This document shows positions 24,524 through 34,010 of a stretch of DNA of 64,000 nt, one piece after another (positions within the stretch are counted from its first letter, which is position 1; the number at the start of each line of letters is the position of its first letter). The notes below the pieces were generated by a model. That model did not search any database. It was not told where the DNA came from and saw nothing but the letters and a program-made list of their open reading frames with translations. The position numbers and the translations under genes were made by a program. The stretch covers positions 62,001-126,000 of the forward strand of contig CAYQBN010000004.1 of NCBI GenBank assembly GCA_964415795.1, read 5' to 3'. The DNA comes from CALITV01 sp964415795. Lineage in GTDB: Bacteria; UBP6; UBA1177; JAKLFG01.

Positions 24524-25597
24524 TTACTTCTGAGGAGCCTTCTCTGCCGGCGGCACCGGGGCTACCGGCTTGGGAAGAGCCGCGGGAGCCGGAGCATTCG
24601 GCGCCGGTATCGGCGGACGGCCCTTATCGAATTCCTGCGTGCTCTTCTCGATGTTCTCGGGAACACCAAGATCAAGTTTCGCGAGCGCCTCTTTGTTGAA
24701 CTTGAAACCGAGGCTCTTCTTGATGTTCTCAAGCATCTCGTCATTCATCCCCTTCCTCTTCTCGGCCTTGAGGGTGGCCTCGATGCGCGCCTTGACCTCT
24801 TCGAAGGTCTTTTCGCTCTTTTCGCGACGTGCAGTCAACTTGATGATGTGGAAACCGAACGGCGACTCGACGATGTCGCTAACATCCCCGACATTCTTGA
24901 GCGCAAAGGCGGCATCGGAGAACTCCTTGGCCATGCGGCCGCCTTCTTCGGTCCGCTCGAAGAAACCGACATCGCCTCCACGCCGCTTGCTTCCCTCATC
25001 TTCAGAGTATTTCTCGGCGATCTGATTGAACGAGTTGGGATCGCTTGCCTTCTTCTTCACCTCGACAAGGATCTTCTTGGCCTGCGCCAGTTTCGCCTCG
25101 CGATCACCCTGCTTGCTCTTATCGAACTTGATGAGGATGTGACTCGCCTTGACCTTCTCAGGCTGTACATATTCCTTCTTGTGTTCTTCGAAGTACTTCT
25201 TCATCTCCTCGTCAGAAATCTTGATCGTGCTCTCGATCTCTTTCTGGAGCGTGACACTCTGGTAGTGACGCGAAATGGTGGACTTGAGCTTGGTAAGGAG
25301 GACCGGATCATTCAATGCACCCTTCTTAAGCGCCTCGCGGGCGAGGATCTCGCCTTCGAGTATCTTAGCAACGAGTTCCTCTTTCTTCTCTGGCGAGTTG
25401 TACCGCGCCTTGAGATAAGGATTGAGCTGATCGATATATGCCTTGAGATACTGGTCGGTTATCTTCACGCCATCGAACTCGGCAATGACCTCACCGCCGC
25501 TTGCGGGAAAAAGGTCAATGCTGCCCGAAGAACCCTTACAACCGACCATCAGAATCGTGAACACTGATACCACGACAAAGAGAGCCGCTTTCCTCAT
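24524..25597 (-). CDS. PpiC/PrsA-type peptidyl-prolyl isomerase lipoprotein
   Basis: 357-residue lipoprotein with lipobox LMVGC (lipidated Cys about residue 20). An N-terminal helical chaperone region surrounds a parvulin domain at about residues 145-240 with KASHILIKFD, KRRGGDVGFFERT and PFGFHIIKL. The C-terminal 30 residues are a Pro/Ala-rich tail, perhaps a wall or periplasm spacer. It is first in the envelope operon and has its own promoter. It likely helps fold exported proteins together with the SurA-like protein encoded next. Confidence 0.92.
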   Translation of the reverse strand: MRKAALFVVVSVFTILMVGCKGSSGSIDLFPASGGEVIAEFDGVKITDQYLKAYIDQLNPYLKARYNSPEKKEELVAKILEGEILAREALKKGALNDPVLLTKLKSTISRHYQSVTLQKEIESTIKISDEEMKKYFEEHKKEYVQPEKVKASHILIKFDKSKQGDREAKLAQAKKILVEVKKKASDPNSFNQIAEKYSEDEGSKRRGGDVGFFERTEEGGRMAKEFSDAAFALKNVGDVSDIVESPFGFHIIKLTARREKSEKTFEEVKARIEATLKAEKRKGMNDEMLENIKKSLGFKFNKEALAKLDLGVPENIEKSTQEFDKGRPPIPAPNAPAPAALPKPVAPVPPAEKAPQK

Positions 25598-25671
25598 GAC
25601 TCATACCTCCTTATTTTTCTTACAGTTACCGGAATCTCCCTTTCTGCCATCACACCTAGTGAACGCGCTTT

Positions 25672-25700
25672 CTTCTAGTGCAAAAGAAAGACCCTGTCAA
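25672..25700 (-). promoter_or_regulatory. promoter of the envelope operon
   Basis: On the minus strand TTGACA (25695-25700), a 17-bp spacer and TAGAAG (25672-25677). An exact 7-bp inverted repeat, CTTTCTT (25668-25674) and AAGAAAG (25684-25690), covers the -10 box and half of the spacer. It may be an operator or a terminator for the upstream peptidase gene. Confidence 0.55.
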
Positions 25701-25719
25701 GGATATCGGTACGTTTCAC

Positions 25720-26832
25720 TTAGTCGCTCCCCGACAAATGTCTATCGAAATCGGCGACCACCTTCCGGAAAGATTCTTCATCGCGCTGAGGAATGCGCGT
25801 CTTCACGCTCCCATGATGCTTGAAAGGATCGATGACCCCCTTTCGGCCAAGTCCCACCCGCTCGAGTTGGTAGTGGAGATGCGGCGCGAAGGAGCGGCCG
25901 GTGTTGCCGACATCGGCGATGTGCATACCTGCCCCAAACCGTTGTCCCGGCTTTACATATACCTTGTCAAGATGCAACAGGATCATCTGCAACGGCGGAT
26001 CGGTATCGAGCCGCGCCGACACCGAATGGCCATTGTAGCGCATCTTCCAATTCACCCGTTCGACGACACCGCTCCACGGAGCATAGACCGGCGTGCCGAC
26101 CGGCGCCTTGAAATCTATGCCGTCGTGCCGCGGGCGACGGTCACGGAGAAGAGAGGTTATCTGTATCCATCCCTTGATCGGCGCATTCTTCATCATCGGC
26201 TCGACACGGGTCCCGTCAGCATAGTAGTAGGCAGGGAATGGCCAATCGGACGCATGGAACTGATAGATGCTCAGCCCCTTTCCCAGACGCACCGAACGGT
26301 AACGCATTGCGAGAATTTCTATCTCATCAGGGAGATCCTTACGCGTCTGCTGTTCCTCGCTGGGAACGATGCGAAAAACAAGGTCGAGCATGTCTCCCGG
26401 ATAGACCTCCTTGCGCATGTCGAGGCTCCATACGAGGTTACGCGCCACATGAGCCGATAGGCGCTCGGCAAGCCTTTTTATTCCTGCCTCCTGCGCAATG
26501 CGGGCGACATCCTCGTTATCCGAAAAAGTATCAAAGAACGACGACTTGACGGCCATTGAAAGACGATAGCGTTCTAGCCGCGCCGGAAGAGAAGGAGGTG
26601 ACGATGGGCGCGGTAAGGTATCGGTCACTCGATCATCAGGAGCGACCGGATTTTCCTTATCCGGAGAAGGAACGACATCTTCGGCCCTACCCGACGCGTT
26701 GTCCGGACGGGTCGCAACAACCATTGCGGCAAGGATAAGGAACGCACCGAGCGCAACCCCGAATAGGAATGGCCACCGAACACTCGACCGTAGAGGGGAC
26801 TTTCCTTCAGGTATCTGGTATCCTTCGGTCAT
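25720..26832 (-). CDS. membrane-anchored M23 peptidase (MepM-like)
   Basis: 370-residue zinc metallopeptidase of the LytM/M23 family, expected to cut peptide cross-links in peptidoglycan or to regulate amidases. One transmembrane helix near residues 25-45 is followed by a Pro/Ser-rich linker. An OPA/LysM-like beta domain comes next, then the M23 domain. Zinc and catalytic motifs are RHDGIDF and HLHYQLE; LLHLDK lies between them. ATG 26832 is chosen for its ATGA overlap with the upstream stop and GGAG six bases before. Whether it is active or a LytM activator cannot be told, but the ligand residues are present. Confidence 0.92.
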   Translation of the reverse strand: MTEGYQIPEGKSPLRSSVRWPFLFGVALGAFLILAAMVVATRPDNASGRAEDVVPSPDKENPVAPDDRVTDTLPRPSSPPSLPARLERYRLSMAVKSSFFDTFSDNEDVARIAQEAGIKRLAERLSAHVARNLVWSLDMRKEVYPGDMLDLVFRIVPSEEQQTRKDLPDEIEILAMRYRSVRLGKGLSIYQFHASDWPFPAYYYADGTRVEPMMKNAPIKGWIQITSLLRDRRPRHDGIDFKAPVGTPVYAPWSGVVERVNWKMRYNGHSVSARLDTDPPLQMILLHLDKVYVKPGQRFGAGMHIADVGNTGRSFAPHLHYQLERVGLGRKGVIDPFKHHGSVKTRIPQRDEESFRKVVADFDRHLSGSD

Positions 26833-28724
26833 TTCGGTCTCCATATCCGGTCGGCCTCTATCAATTTCTGATTGAGATAAACGACCTGCAGAAGGCTCTT
26901 CAGCCGTTCCTGAAACGCCGAAACGACCTTACCGGCAAGGTTATTGCGTTCATTGGGATCCTCACGAAGGTCGTAAAGATACTCCCGGTTGCTCCGGAGG
27001 TGATGGACATACTTCCAACGCCCCCCCTCAAGAACGCCGAGGTAGGTGCCGTTGTAGGGCTGAATGAGGAATATCGGCTGCTGCGGCTTAGCAGAAAACA
27101 TCGAGACTCCGCGGAAATGATGTCGCTCCAGGCGAATCCCCACAAGATCGAGGAGGGTCGGCGCAATGTCCATTTGGCAGAACGCGTGATCGGTCACCCG
27201 CGTCGGCTTGAATCTCCCCGGCGCAATGAGAAGGAAAGGAGTGCGGAAAAACTCTTCATACCATGCCGACTCGTTGTGAAAGTAGCCATGTTCGCCGAGC
27301 GGATAACTATGATCGCCGGTTACGACGACGATGGCGTCCTTGAACTGAGGCCGCTTTGACAACTCCTCGAAGAAAACAGGAAGTTGTTCGTCCGTCAGGC
27401 GAATACTATTCGCATAGTGCTGCGGCAGGTTCTTCGCTTCGGGATAAATGCGCCGCTTCTCGACCGGGACCTTGTCGAAACGCATGTGGTTCATGACGGT
27501 GTGGAGGACCACAAATGCCGGCTTAGTTCCTTCGGCAACCTCCTTTTTACCATCAAGATACTCAAACACCCGGCGGTAGAAAACCTGATCTTCCATACCC
27601 CAGCCCCAGATCTGCGACTTCTCCTCCTCGCTGAGGAACGGCAGAGCCGAGAGTGCCTCATCGAACCCGTTCTTCTTGACGAAGTTCCCGGTGTTATCAA
27701 AATTTATGTTCTTGTATGCCTTGAAAAAAACGGTGTAGTACCCGTTGTCCCGCAGAACCTGCGCAAGCGATTGAAAATGGGTGTTGGTGTAACTCGTGAA
27801 AACCTTCTGCTTGAAACTGGGAATGAGTGAAAAGAGCGTTGCGAACTGTCCTTTCGATGACTGAATGGAATTACTGTAGAAGCGTTCAACATAGAACCCT
27901 TCTTTTATCTTTTCGTTGAAGAAGGGGGTGTATATCTCGCCGTTGGGCGCTTTCGTCTCGACGACTTTCGCAGAAAAGGACTCTATTTCCAGAAGGAATA
28001 TCGAAGGGAAGCGCTCCGGCGGCCGCGAGGTCAATAGCTTGTTCTCGGTGGTTATAAAAGGGTAGGAATCGGGATCGATGTCGGCGGAGAGATGGTACAT
28101 CTCATCGCGGCGCAGGTAATCGTATGACGAACGGAGCAACATGCCAAAGTCGTCATGGAGATTGTAAGAGCTAAGTAAGAGGAGGACATAGAGGGGGATC
28201 GCGGCACCGGCCGCGATATAGCGCTTCCAGTTCACCGTCCACTCCCCCATGACGCGGCGGCGAGGATAGGGGATGGCACACACGGAGGCGATAAGCGCGA
28301 CGCCGATGAGGAGGACATGAACGCTGATGCTGTCCACGATGACCAGCAGCGCCTCCTCGTTGAACGTTTCCTCGGCGTTATCGAGGAAAAGCGCGATGTC
28401 GAACGGTATCTTGGCGCGGAAATGGTAGGTGGCGAAGAGGTGGTAGAGCGCCGCATAGAACCCCCACAGCACGAGATACGAGCGGCGCCCCCATGAAAAG
28501 AGAGACCCGATGACGAACCAACCGAGGAGCACGCCGACGAAACTTCCTGCGATGAGAGCGATGTCCTCGAGGGTGAAAGAGGGATGGATGACCCCGGAAC
28601 GAGTCTGAAACGAAAGGTAGTTGAACCAAAAAAGGATCGTCAGTACAAGAAACGAAAACGGGATTTTCATCAAAACACGCAAAAGGCTCTCTTTTACCCG
28701 TCCCCAATCAACACGATGAAGCAT
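26829..28724 (-). CDS. LTA synthase-like membrane sulfatase-superfamily enzyme
   Basis: 631-residue membrane enzyme. Five hydrophobic helices occupy about residues 10-220. They are followed by a large extracytoplasmic alkaline-phosphatase/sulfatase-fold domain. The nucleophile region is SIQSSKGQFATLFSLIPS and a metal motif is VVTGDHSYPLGEHG. The architecture matches LtaS/OpgB/MdoB-type phosphoglycerol transferases. In a diderm it may decorate periplasmic glucans or lipids with phosphoglycerol or phosphoethanolamine. ATG 28724 starts 5 bp after the cysE-type stop; a longer in-frame start would overlap that gene by 52 bp. The exact substrate is unknown. Confidence 0.88.
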   Translation of the reverse strand: MLHRVDWGRVKESLLRVLMKIPFSFLVLTILFWFNYLSFQTRSGVIHPSFTLEDIALIAGSFVGVLLGWFVIGSLFSWGRRSYLVLWGFYAALYHLFATYHFRAKIPFDIALFLDNAEETFNEEALLVIVDSISVHVLLIGVALIASVCAIPYPRRRVMGEWTVNWKRYIAAGAAIPLYVLLLLSSYNLHDDFGMLLRSSYDYLRRDEMYHLSADIDPDSYPFITTENKLLTSRPPERFPSIFLLEIESFSAKVVETKAPNGEIYTPFFNEKIKEGFYVERFYSNSIQSSKGQFATLFSLIPSFKQKVFTSYTNTHFQSLAQVLRDNGYYTVFFKAYKNINFDNTGNFVKKNGFDEALSALPFLSEEEKSQIWGWGMEDQVFYRRVFEYLDGKKEVAEGTKPAFVVLHTVMNHMRFDKVPVEKRRIYPEAKNLPQHYANSIRLTDEQLPVFFEELSKRPQFKDAIVVVTGDHSYPLGEHGYFHNESAWYEEFFRTPFLLIAPGRFKPTRVTDHAFCQMDIAPTLLDLVGIRLERHHFRGVSMFSAKPQQPIFLIQPYNGTYLGVLEGGRWKYVHHLRSNREYLYDLREDPNERNNLAGKVVSAFQERLKSLLQVVYLNQKLIEADRIWRPK

Positions 28725-28729
28725 GCTGA

Positions 28730-29614
28730 TCAGTGCCCTCCGTGCACCTTTGCGTGAGGAGGCACATCCTCGGTGACCCAAGTGTTACCGCCGATGACGG
28801 CATGGTGTCCGATGGTGATACGACCAAGTACCGTCGCGTTGGCATAGATGACGACCTCGTCCTCGACAATGGGGTGACGCGGGATGCCTTTGATGGGTCT
28901 TCCGTTCTCATCGAGCGGGAACGACTTGGCACCGAGGGTGACTCCCTGATAGATCTTCACCCCTTTGCCGATGATCGAAGTTCCTCCCACAACGATACCG
29001 GTGCCGTGGTCCATAAAGAACTTCTCCCCTATCTTCGCTCCCGGGTGGAGATCTATGCCGGTCTTGGTGTGCGCCATCTCGGTGATGATGCGCGGGATGA
29101 GCGGCACCTCGAGCTCGTGGAGTTCGTGGGCGATGCGGTAGTTGGTCATCGCATAAATGGAAGGATAGCAATAGATCGTCTCGCCGCGGCTCGTCGCGGC
29201 CGGATCGCCTTCGTACGCCGCCTCGACATCGGTTGCGAGCAAACGCCGCACCTCAGGAAGGCGGGTGATGAATTTTTCGGCGACTTCGCGAGACCATTCC
29301 TCGCACCGGCGGCATTCCTCCTCGCAGGAGACCTCGCACGAGAAACACTTCCCGCGGAGGATCTCCTCGCGCAAGGACGCATGTACGCGGTTCAACTTCG
29401 CGCCGATCGCGTAACGGAGCGTCTCGGGGGTGAAATCGTTTTCGCCGAAGTAACCGGGGAAAAGGACCTGACGAAGCAGTTCAACGATCTCGGCGAGCCG
29501 CTCGACCGAGGGCATCGGGCGGTTGTTGCGTGACAGATGCGCGAGCGAAGCGTACCCGCAGATGCTGGAAAGTTCGGCGACCACCGCGTCGAACGGGTGT
29601 TTGTTTCCGGCCAT
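28730..29614 (-). CDS. cysE: serine O-acetyltransferase, EpsC-type
   Basis: 294-residue serine acetyltransferase, first step of cysteine synthesis (serine + acetyl-CoA to O-acetylserine). The left-handed beta-helix core has HTKTGIDLHPGA, MDHGTGIVVG and YQGVTLGAKSFP, the latter contacting acetyl-CoA. The N-terminal helical half contains a cysteine cluster, CFSCEVSCEEECRRC, at about residues 89-103, which is not part of E. coli CysE. Similar clusters occur in EpsC-type enzymes of anaerobes, and their role is unclear. A strong GGGAGG precedes the ATG. It is first in an operon with the sulfatase-fold and M23 genes. Confidence 0.93.
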   Translation of the reverse strand: MAGNKHPFDAVVAELSSICGYASLAHLSRNNRPMPSVERLAEIVELLRQVLFPGYFGENDFTPETLRYAIGAKLNRVHASLREEILRGKCFSCEVSCEEECRRCEEWSREVAEKFITRLPEVRRLLATDVEAAYEGDPAATSRGETIYCYPSIYAMTNYRIAHELHELEVPLIPRIITEMAHTKTGIDLHPGAKIGEKFFMDHGTGIVVGGTSIIGKGVKIYQGVTLGAKSFPLDENGRPIKGIPRHPIVEDEVVIYANATVLGRITIGHHAVIGGNTWVTEDVPPHAKVHGGH

Positions 29615-29644
29615 GACGACCTCCCGCGTTCGTTTGCGGGGGTC

Positions 29645-29672
29645 ATTCTAGAAAAAGAGACTCCGAAGTCAA
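29645..29672 (-). promoter_or_regulatory. promoter of the cysE-type operon
   Basis: On the minus strand TTGACT (29667-29672), a 16-bp spacer and TAGAAT (29645-29650). The predicted leader is about 25 nt. The remainder of the 29673-29783 gap shows nothing I can name. Confidence 0.65.
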
Positions 29673-29783
29673 CGATGAGGAGAAACTATTTGTGGGAAAC
29701 AGCAAACACGGACCCCTTCCCTCCATCCCGTTCCTGCACTTGGCGATGTCCATCAGAGAGGATACGATGTTATTTCGCGTTTC

Positions 29784-32700
29784 CTATCCCCGTCTCCGCG
29801 GGTAGCGGATATAGGGACGGATCTTCTCGTTGATGTTCTTTGAGGTCCCGTCGTAGTTGAGCGTGACGACGGGGATGCCGGCGAACTGCTCGATGTGCGG
29901 GACCATCGCCTCGGTGACAAGGCCGGCGCAACAGAAGGCAGGGTTCACCTGCACGAAGAGCGCAAGGTCAGGATAGTGCTTCACCAAGGCGGCTATCTTC
30001 ACGAGGTTGTCGAGCGATTCTCCGGCATGGTGGGGCGTGAGGAAGAACTCCCTGAGCACGGCATCGTGGTCGATATCGGGAAGCGCAAGCGGTTCGTCGA
30101 AGAGTTCACTGAACAGGCGATAATAGGACTTCTCAAGTTGCCCGACGAGCGTCATGACCGTCTTGGCGAACAGGATGTCGCCATAGTGGCCGCCGGCGAA
30201 CCAGCGCTTGATGTAGCTCGGCAACGCCAGTCTGATGAGTTCGGTGAACGGCGTCGTCACCGCCTCGCCGCCGTATTCCTCGATACAGCGGATGAGGTGC
30301 TGGTTGAAGACATCGTTGTCGCGGGCATACATGTCCCCGAAGATGGCCACTTGAGGCCGCCTTCGGGTCTCATCCGTACCAATGGCCTTGAGCCGTGCAA
30401 CGATCCGCGCGACCGCATCCTCCTTTTCGGCACCGCCGATGAATGTGTTGTAGAGAAGGTTCAGCGCATCGGCAAGCACCCTGTCGGTCTCTCCCTTCTG
30501 TTTTTCATAAGGTCGTATCCGGCACCCCGCTTTGCGAAGCATTCCGCCGAAGAGATTGGCGAAGTAGGTGTCCACCGACGCCGGTACCGACAAGTCGTTC
30601 ATGGTCAGTTCGCCGAGATAAACCTCCACCTTCTCCATGCCGCCATCGTATGTTTCGAGAAGACTCTTTATCAGGTGCGGATACATCGGGATGTTGCAGG
30701 GAATGTAACTTTCGAACATCCACACCGCGGTCATTGCCGGATCGAGTCCTTGATCTTCGATGTAATCGGCATAACTCTGGGCGATGATGGTGACCGGGAG
30801 GCACTGGCCCGTGTGTTTCCGGATCCCCCGTTTGATCGTCCGATCGGTGAGCGGGACCAGGCGCGCATCGACCCCTTCCTTGATGAAGATCGCCTCGTAC
30901 AATTTTGACACAAAGGGATCTATGCACGGGAACAGGAGCGTCTTGCGCTGAGGTAATTTCGTCGCAATCGTTGGGACCACCGGAAGCGGCTCACGCTTGT
31001 GGGGCGCTGAGGTCCCGCGCACCGCATGGTTACGGAAGGCGCGCACCGCCGCTTCGATGCGGGTCTCGTAGCCGACATTCGAGTCGTGCTCATCTACTTC
31101 GAGAACGAGGTAAGGCTTGCCGTAGTGCTCCATGATGCGCCGGAAATACTCGAGCGCGAACGAGTCGGGGGCACACTTGAACGAGGTGACATAGACAGGA
31201 TAGAGTCCCGGTGTATGCGCGGCGAAGAGCGCTGCCTTGAGTATCTTCGCCGCATAGTTCCAGTGAAGTCGTTTGAGAAGCGGATCTATCTCGGCGATCT
31301 CCTCCTTTCGGTACGGAAGCATGTCCTGCGAGAAGACCGAAATGCCGAGACGCGAGAAGATGTCGGGCACCCCCTTGTTCATGGCAGGCTGGAGCACCGT
31401 ATAGGGACGACCGAGAAGGACGACCGCGATATCGTTCTTGCCCTTCCGTGGCATCGTCTCGCGCTCATAGATGTTACGGAGGCGTCCCTTGCGTTCCTCG
31501 AAGAACGACCGTGCGCTCTCGTAGGCGTTGTAGATCTCCCAGTAGTTGCGGTTGAGGTGGGGCTTGAGCGCGCGGAACAGATCTATCTTCGCTTGGAACG
31601 ACTGGTGGTCCACCACCGGCGAGATGACACGCCGACGGATCGGCTCTTCGAGTGCGCCAAGGACCAGCGCGGCGGCATACTGCGTGTAGTAGCAGTAGAA
31701 GCGGCGCACCTCGCGATCCTTCTCTCTCGCCTCGAACGACGAAGGAAGAAAGATGAGGTCGCACTTGTCAGCGAGATGGGCCACATGGCCGAAGAAGGCC
31801 TGCATCGGCGCACAGAACTCGGCACGCGACAACCGTTTTCCCTCCGCGACCGCTTCGACGAAGTTCTCGCTCGTGACGGTCTCGATGCCGAGAGCGCCAA
31901 AGAAGAAACGCCAGAACGGCATCTCTTCGGCAAGGTAGAGAGCATTCGGTATGCCGACCTTCAGCGACGCTTCTCGCCGCGGAGAAAAGGCGGGAATCTG
32001 GAACACGGCGCGCCGCTCACGGATGAGATCGTAGGCGGCACGATCGGGACCGACATAGCGCCGCGTATCGTAATCGCGACCGCACAGGAAGCCGAAGGCG
32101 ACCGTCTCGCCCTGCACGGTGATCTTCGTTATCTTGCAGTGGTTGTGACAAAGTTCGCACACCTCGTGTTCGAGCGGTATCTCCTCCCGCCACATACCCG
32201 TCCCGCGGAAGGAAGAGCCGTTCGCCCGGTTCTCGGCGAGGATGAGCGCGCACCCGAGCGCCCCGGTAAGGTGACAGAACTTCGAAACGAAGATCGGCTT
32301 CTTCAATCGCTGCTCGAACGCGGCCACGAGCGCCTTGTTGCGCGCCGTTGCCCCTTGAAAGCAGATGTTCTCACCGATGTGCGCCTCTACCGCGACCTTG
32401 GAAAGATAGTTCTCGCGTACCGCGTGGAGCACCGCCGCGAGCACCTCGTCGGTCGTGTACCCTTCCATGAGATAGGTGGTGATATCGCGTTCCATGAACA
32501 CGGTGCACCGGTCGTTCGCCGCCGGCGCCGGTTTTTCGAGGGCCCGATCGGCGTATGCAGAAAGCGGTACGCCGAGCCGCTTCGCCTGTTCCTCCACAAA
32601 ACTGCCGGTCCCGGCGGCGCAGACGGTGTTCATCACCGAGAGGGTGACCATCCCCTCCTTCATCGTCGTGAATTTCGCGTCCTGCCCCCCGATCTCGATA

Positions 32701-33971
32701 ATGGTGTCCACGGCGGGATTGAGTTCGTAGGCGGCACGGGCATGCGCCGTTATTTCGTCCACTACCAGATCGGCGGCGATGATGCGCCCGATGAACTTGC
32801 GCCCCGAACCGGTCGTCCCGACGCCGCGGAAGGAAAACGAAGTTCCCTGCCGCGCCGCAAGGTCATCGATCGCCGCGAAAAGAGCCTGCACCGCGTTCAG
32901 CGGCCGTCCTGAGGTATAGGTATAAAAACCGGCGATCACCCTCCCGTCAGCGCGCGTGAGAACCGCCTTGGTGCTCGTCGACCCAATGTCTATCCCGAGA
33001 TAGACCTCCTCGTGCGGAGCAAGCGACTCATAGAGGTCGCATTCAACCGGCGCAGGACCACGCTGAGGCTCGAAGACCCGATGTTCCCTCGAAGAGAAGT
33101 CGGGATATGGCGAACGCTCTAACTGAAGGGGCGGGTATGCGTAGGCGCGCGTACGACGTTCCTCGACGAACAGATCGTTCCACGAAACGACTCCGATCGG
33201 CGGCAGGCTTCCCTCCTCCCAGAGAAGCAGTGCCGCCCCAATCGCCGGATAGAGATGCGCATGTTCGCCGACGATCGGTTCGATGGAAAGGAGCCGTGAG
33301 AGGTGCCGCACCACCGCCTTGTTGAGCGCGACACCCCCCGCGAGAACGAGCGGCTGACGCAGTTCTCGGTCGAGCCCGAGCGTGTCGATGATGTTCTTCG
33401 CAAGGCCTTCACAGAGGCCGTCGCTTATTTGACCGACCGAGTAGCCCTCCTGTTGGGCGTGGATGAGATCGGTTTTGGCGAAGACGGCGCATCGCGTCGC
33501 GATCTTCGGCGCGAGCCCTTCGTTGCAAAAAGCGACGGTGCTGAGCACCGCAGCGCTCCGCAGGTTGAGCCGCCGCGCTTGCTGATCGAGGAATCCGCCC
33601 GTTCCGGCGGCACACGAGGAGTTCGATCGGAAGCGTTCGTATTCCCCCGCGGCATTGAAAGTGATGAGACCGAAGTTCTCGCCGCCGACGAACAGAAGCG
33701 AGCCAACATCGGGATGAAAGCGCTTCACCGCCGCGATCATGGCGACCTGCGTATCAAAACGGGGGACATCCCGGAGCAGTTCGGGGCCGGAAAGGGTCGC
33801 CGCGACCGCCGAAACCGAAGCGATGTCAATCTCCTCGAGCAGGCTCTGCAAGGCCGTTCGGATCGCCCCTTCATGGGGACGATAGGCGGTGAAAAGCACC
33901 CTCCCCTCTTCGTTCACGACGGCAAGGGAAACGGCCACCGAACCGACATCGACGCCAAGCACCTGTTTCAC
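29784..33971 (-). CDS. 1395-residue 2-hydroxyacyl-CoA dehydratase activase / dehydratase-component fusion
   Basis: A giant fusion of the BadF/BadG/BcrA/HgdC ATPase family. Two ASKHA ATPase domains start with VLGVDVGSVAVSLA (residue 4) and LGIDIGSTSTKAVL (about 320). Each has the cluster cysteine pair of activases: SSCAAGTGGF near 120 with RCAVFAKTD near 161, and VCAAGTGSF with RCTVFMERD in the second. A DUF2229-like region follows (CELCHNHCKITK, GFLCGRDYD), then an HgdB-like C-terminal half. The start is GTG with AAGGAG upstream. Classic activases use ATP to inject an electron into 2-hydroxyacyl-CoA dehydratases. The substrate of these fused relatives is not established. Confidence 0.88.
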   Translation of the reverse strand: MKQVLGVDVGSVAVSLAVVNEEGRVLFTAYRPHEGAIRTALQSLLEEIDIASVSAVAATLSGPELLRDVPRFDTQVAMIAAVKRFHPDVGSLLFVGGENFGLITFNAAGEYERFRSNSSCAAGTGGFLDQQARRLNLRSAAVLSTVAFCNEGLAPKIATRCAVFAKTDLIHAQQEGYSVGQISDGLCEGLAKNIIDTLGLDRELRQPLVLAGGVALNKAVVRHLSRLLSIEPIVGEHAHLYPAIGAALLLWEEGSLPPIGVVSWNDLFVEERRTRAYAYPPLQLERSPYPDFSSREHRVFEPQRGPAPVECDLYESLAPHEEVYLGIDIGSTSTKAVLTRADGRVIAGFYTYTSGRPLNAVQALFAAIDDLAARQGTSFSFRGVGTTGSGRKFIGRIIAADLVVDEITAHARAAYELNPAVDTIIEIGGQDAKFTTMKEGMVTLSVMNTVCAAGTGSFVEEQAKRLGVPLSAYADRALEKPAPAANDRCTVFMERDITTYLMEGYTTDEVLAAVLHAVRENYLSKVAVEAHIGENICFQGATARNKALVAAFEQRLKKPIFVSKFCHLTGALGCALILAENRANGSSFRGTGMWREEIPLEHEVCELCHNHCKITKITVQGETVAFGFLCGRDYDTRRYVGPDRAAYDLIRERRAVFQIPAFSPRREASLKVGIPNALYLAEEMPFWRFFFGALGIETVTSENFVEAVAEGKRLSRAEFCAPMQAFFGHVAHLADKCDLIFLPSSFEAREKDREVRRFYCYYTQYAAALVLGALEEPIRRRVISPVVDHQSFQAKIDLFRALKPHLNRNYWEIYNAYESARSFFEERKGRLRNIYERETMPRKGKNDIAVVLLGRPYTVLQPAMNKGVPDIFSRLGISVFSQDMLPYRKEEIAEIDPLLKRLHWNYAAKILKAALFAAHTPGLYPVYVTSFKCAPDSFALEYFRRIMEHYGKPYLVLEVDEHDSNVGYETRIEAAVRAFRNHAVRGTSAPHKREPLPVVPTIATKLPQRKTLLFPCIDPFVSKLYEAIFIKEGVDARLVPLTDRTIKRGIRKHTGQCLPVTIIAQSYADYIEDQGLDPAMTAVWMFESYIPCNIPMYPHLIKSLLETYDGGMEKVEVYLGELTMNDLSVPASVDTYFANLFGGMLRKAGCRIRPYEKQKGETDRVLADALNLLYNTFIGGAEKEDAVARIVARLKAIGTDETRRRPQVAIFGDMYARDNDVFNQHLIRCIEEYGGEAVTTPFTELIRLALPSYIKRWFAGGHYGDILFAKTVMTLVGQLEKSYYRLFSELFDEPLALPDIDHDAVLREFFLTPHHAGESLDNLVKIAALVKHYPDLALFVQVNPAFCCAGLVTEAMVPHIEQFAGIPVVTLNYDGTSKNINEKIRPYIRYPRRRG

Positions 33972-34010
33972 GCATTACTCCTTCAGAAAAAAATGAAGCG
34001 GCAACGGTGC

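Noticed and set aside
2728..29670. Identical 12-mer gactccgaagtc upstream of both the ferredoxin-hcp operon (2728-2739) and the cysE-type gene (29659-29670)
   Set aside because: Many exact 12-base repeats are expected by chance in 64 kb, and in the cysE case the bases are part of the promoter. No third copy upstream of a gene was noticed.
31026..32912. Long open frame on the plus strand opposite the activase fusion
   Set aside because: It is again antisense to a well-supported gene, without its own ribosome site or recognisable domain.
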